Below are positions 5,883 through 6,323 of a DNA stretch of 6,323 nucleotides, piece by piece. Under the pieces are notes generated by a model. The model was given only the letters and a program-made list of their open reading frames with translations, did no database searches and was not told the DNA's origin. Every line of letters begins with the position of its first letter. Positions within the stretch are counted from its first letter, which is position 1. Source of the DNA: an uncultured Bacilli bacterium (GTDB lineage Bacteria; Bacillota_I; Bacilli_A; RF39; UBA660); the NCBI GenBank assembly GCA_910578745.1, contig CAJTSN010000038.1:8725-15047 (forward strand), written 5' to 3'. Both the position numbers and the translations under genes were made by a program.

Positions 5883-6323
5883 TTATTTATACTTTTTTAT
5901 TATTTGTTTTGCCTTTTCATAAGTTTTTTCATTATCATAGGAGATATAACTTTTTAATAATAAAATATGATCTAAAACATGAATGTCTGGATTTTCTAAG
6001 TCCAATAAAGAGAGTACCTCATAATTGTCCTCTTTCATAATATGACTATTGATAAAACCCATCTCTTGATTCTTATCATGAAAATGAAGACATTTTGAAC
6101 AAGAATTTTCTCTTTTACATATAGCAATCTTTCTTCTATCTTTTTGTTTTTCTTCTTCATTAAGTAAATCAAATCCAAAGGTTTTTAGTAAATAAACAAT
6201 AAAGGGTTTTCTCTGTCTTTCGATTGTTTGTATAGTTTCAACAGAATGGTGCAAGCAAAATTGAATCCAAGTAGAAAGAAGCAACTTCGCATAACCCTCA
6301 TTTCTTTTCTCTTTAGCTACATA
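5883..6323 (-). CDS. GNAT-family N-acetyltransferase, C-terminal part (partial at the 5' end), with Cys/His-rich tail
   Basis: The frame is open from the TAA at 5885-5883 to the window edge, giving 146 visible residues; the true start lies outside. The visible part begins YVAKEKRNEGYAKLLL, which carries the acetyl-CoA-binding R-x-x-G-x-A signature (R7, G10, A12) followed by a helix. It continues to ERQRKPFIVYLLKTFGFDL, which matches the GNAT motif B region where a late helix leads to a 'GF' turn. A GNAT fold acetylates an amine using acetyl-CoA; the acceptor here is unknown. Beyond the fold (from about residue 55) is an unusual extension of about 90 residues with a C-x5-C-x2-C-x-H-x-H cluster (C69, C75, C78, H80, H82), possibly metal-binding, and a helical end. 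A TTG at 6284 could be misread as the start, but it lies inside the acetyl-CoA-binding helix and has no ribosome-binding site. Confidence 0.75.
   Translation of the reverse strand, partial: YVAKEKRNEGYAKLLLSTWIQFCLHHSVETIQTIERQRKPFIVYLLKTFGFDLLNEEEKQKDRRKIAICKRENSCSKCLHFHDKNQEMGFINSHIMKEDNYEVLSLLDLENPDIHVLDHILLLKSYISYDNEKTYEKAKQIIKKYK

Noticed and set aside
5883..6284. A complete 133-residue gene starting at TTG 6284
   Set aside because: The frame stays open to the window edge, and the upstream residues carry the GNAT acetyl-CoA-binding signature, so this is a 5'-truncated larger gene.

Overview
The window is an AT-rich stretch of low-GC bacterial DNA. Every gene I can support lies on the minus strand, so transcription runs from high to low coordinates. 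G-rich Shine-Dalgarno sites, sigma-A-type promoters (TTGACA/TATAAT-like), TGA used as a true stop (in an ATGA overlap) and the protein families present all point to a low-GC Gram-positive lineage of the Bacilli/Erysipelotrichia/uncultured RF39-like type. The exact taxon cannot be read from this sequence.

In transcription order: (1) 6323-5883 is the C-terminal part of a GNAT-family acetyltransferase cut by the window edge, with an unusual Cys/His-rich tail. (2) After a 105-bp gap with a near-consensus promoter (TTGACA, 17 bp, TGGTAGAAT) come two overlapping genes. The first, 5777-3450, is an ANL-superfamily acyl-CoA/acyl-ACP synthetase with an extra N-terminal domain. The second, 3453-2080, is a fusion of a YqfW/NT5C-like HAD phosphatase with a PlsC-type glycerophospholipid acyltransferase. 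The pair ends at an A/U-rich hairpin plus T-run that overlaps the second gene's stop codon. (3) 2012-204 is a seven-TM hybrid sensor histidine kinase with a C-terminal receiver domain. It has its own strong ribosome-binding site, a possible weak promoter, and a hairpin terminator that also overlaps its stop codon. (4) Immediately beyond is an extended -10 promoter (TGTTATAAT) and the first 45 codons of a membrane-anchored or secreted protein that runs off the left edge.

The most coherent functional unit is the synthetase/acyltransferase pair. One protein should activate fatty acids as acyl-adenylates and thioesters, and the next should transfer acyl groups onto a glycerophospholipid acceptor. 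Its fused HAD domain could remove a phosphate from a related lipid, headgroup or nucleotide. This recalls E. coli Aas, where acyltransferase and synthetase domains share one chain, but here the domains are split differently and a phosphatase-like module is added. The histidine kinase may be unrelated to the lipid genes, since a terminator separates them. No RNA genes, CRISPR arrays, insertion sequences or long repeats were seen, and the plus strand carries no convincing gene.
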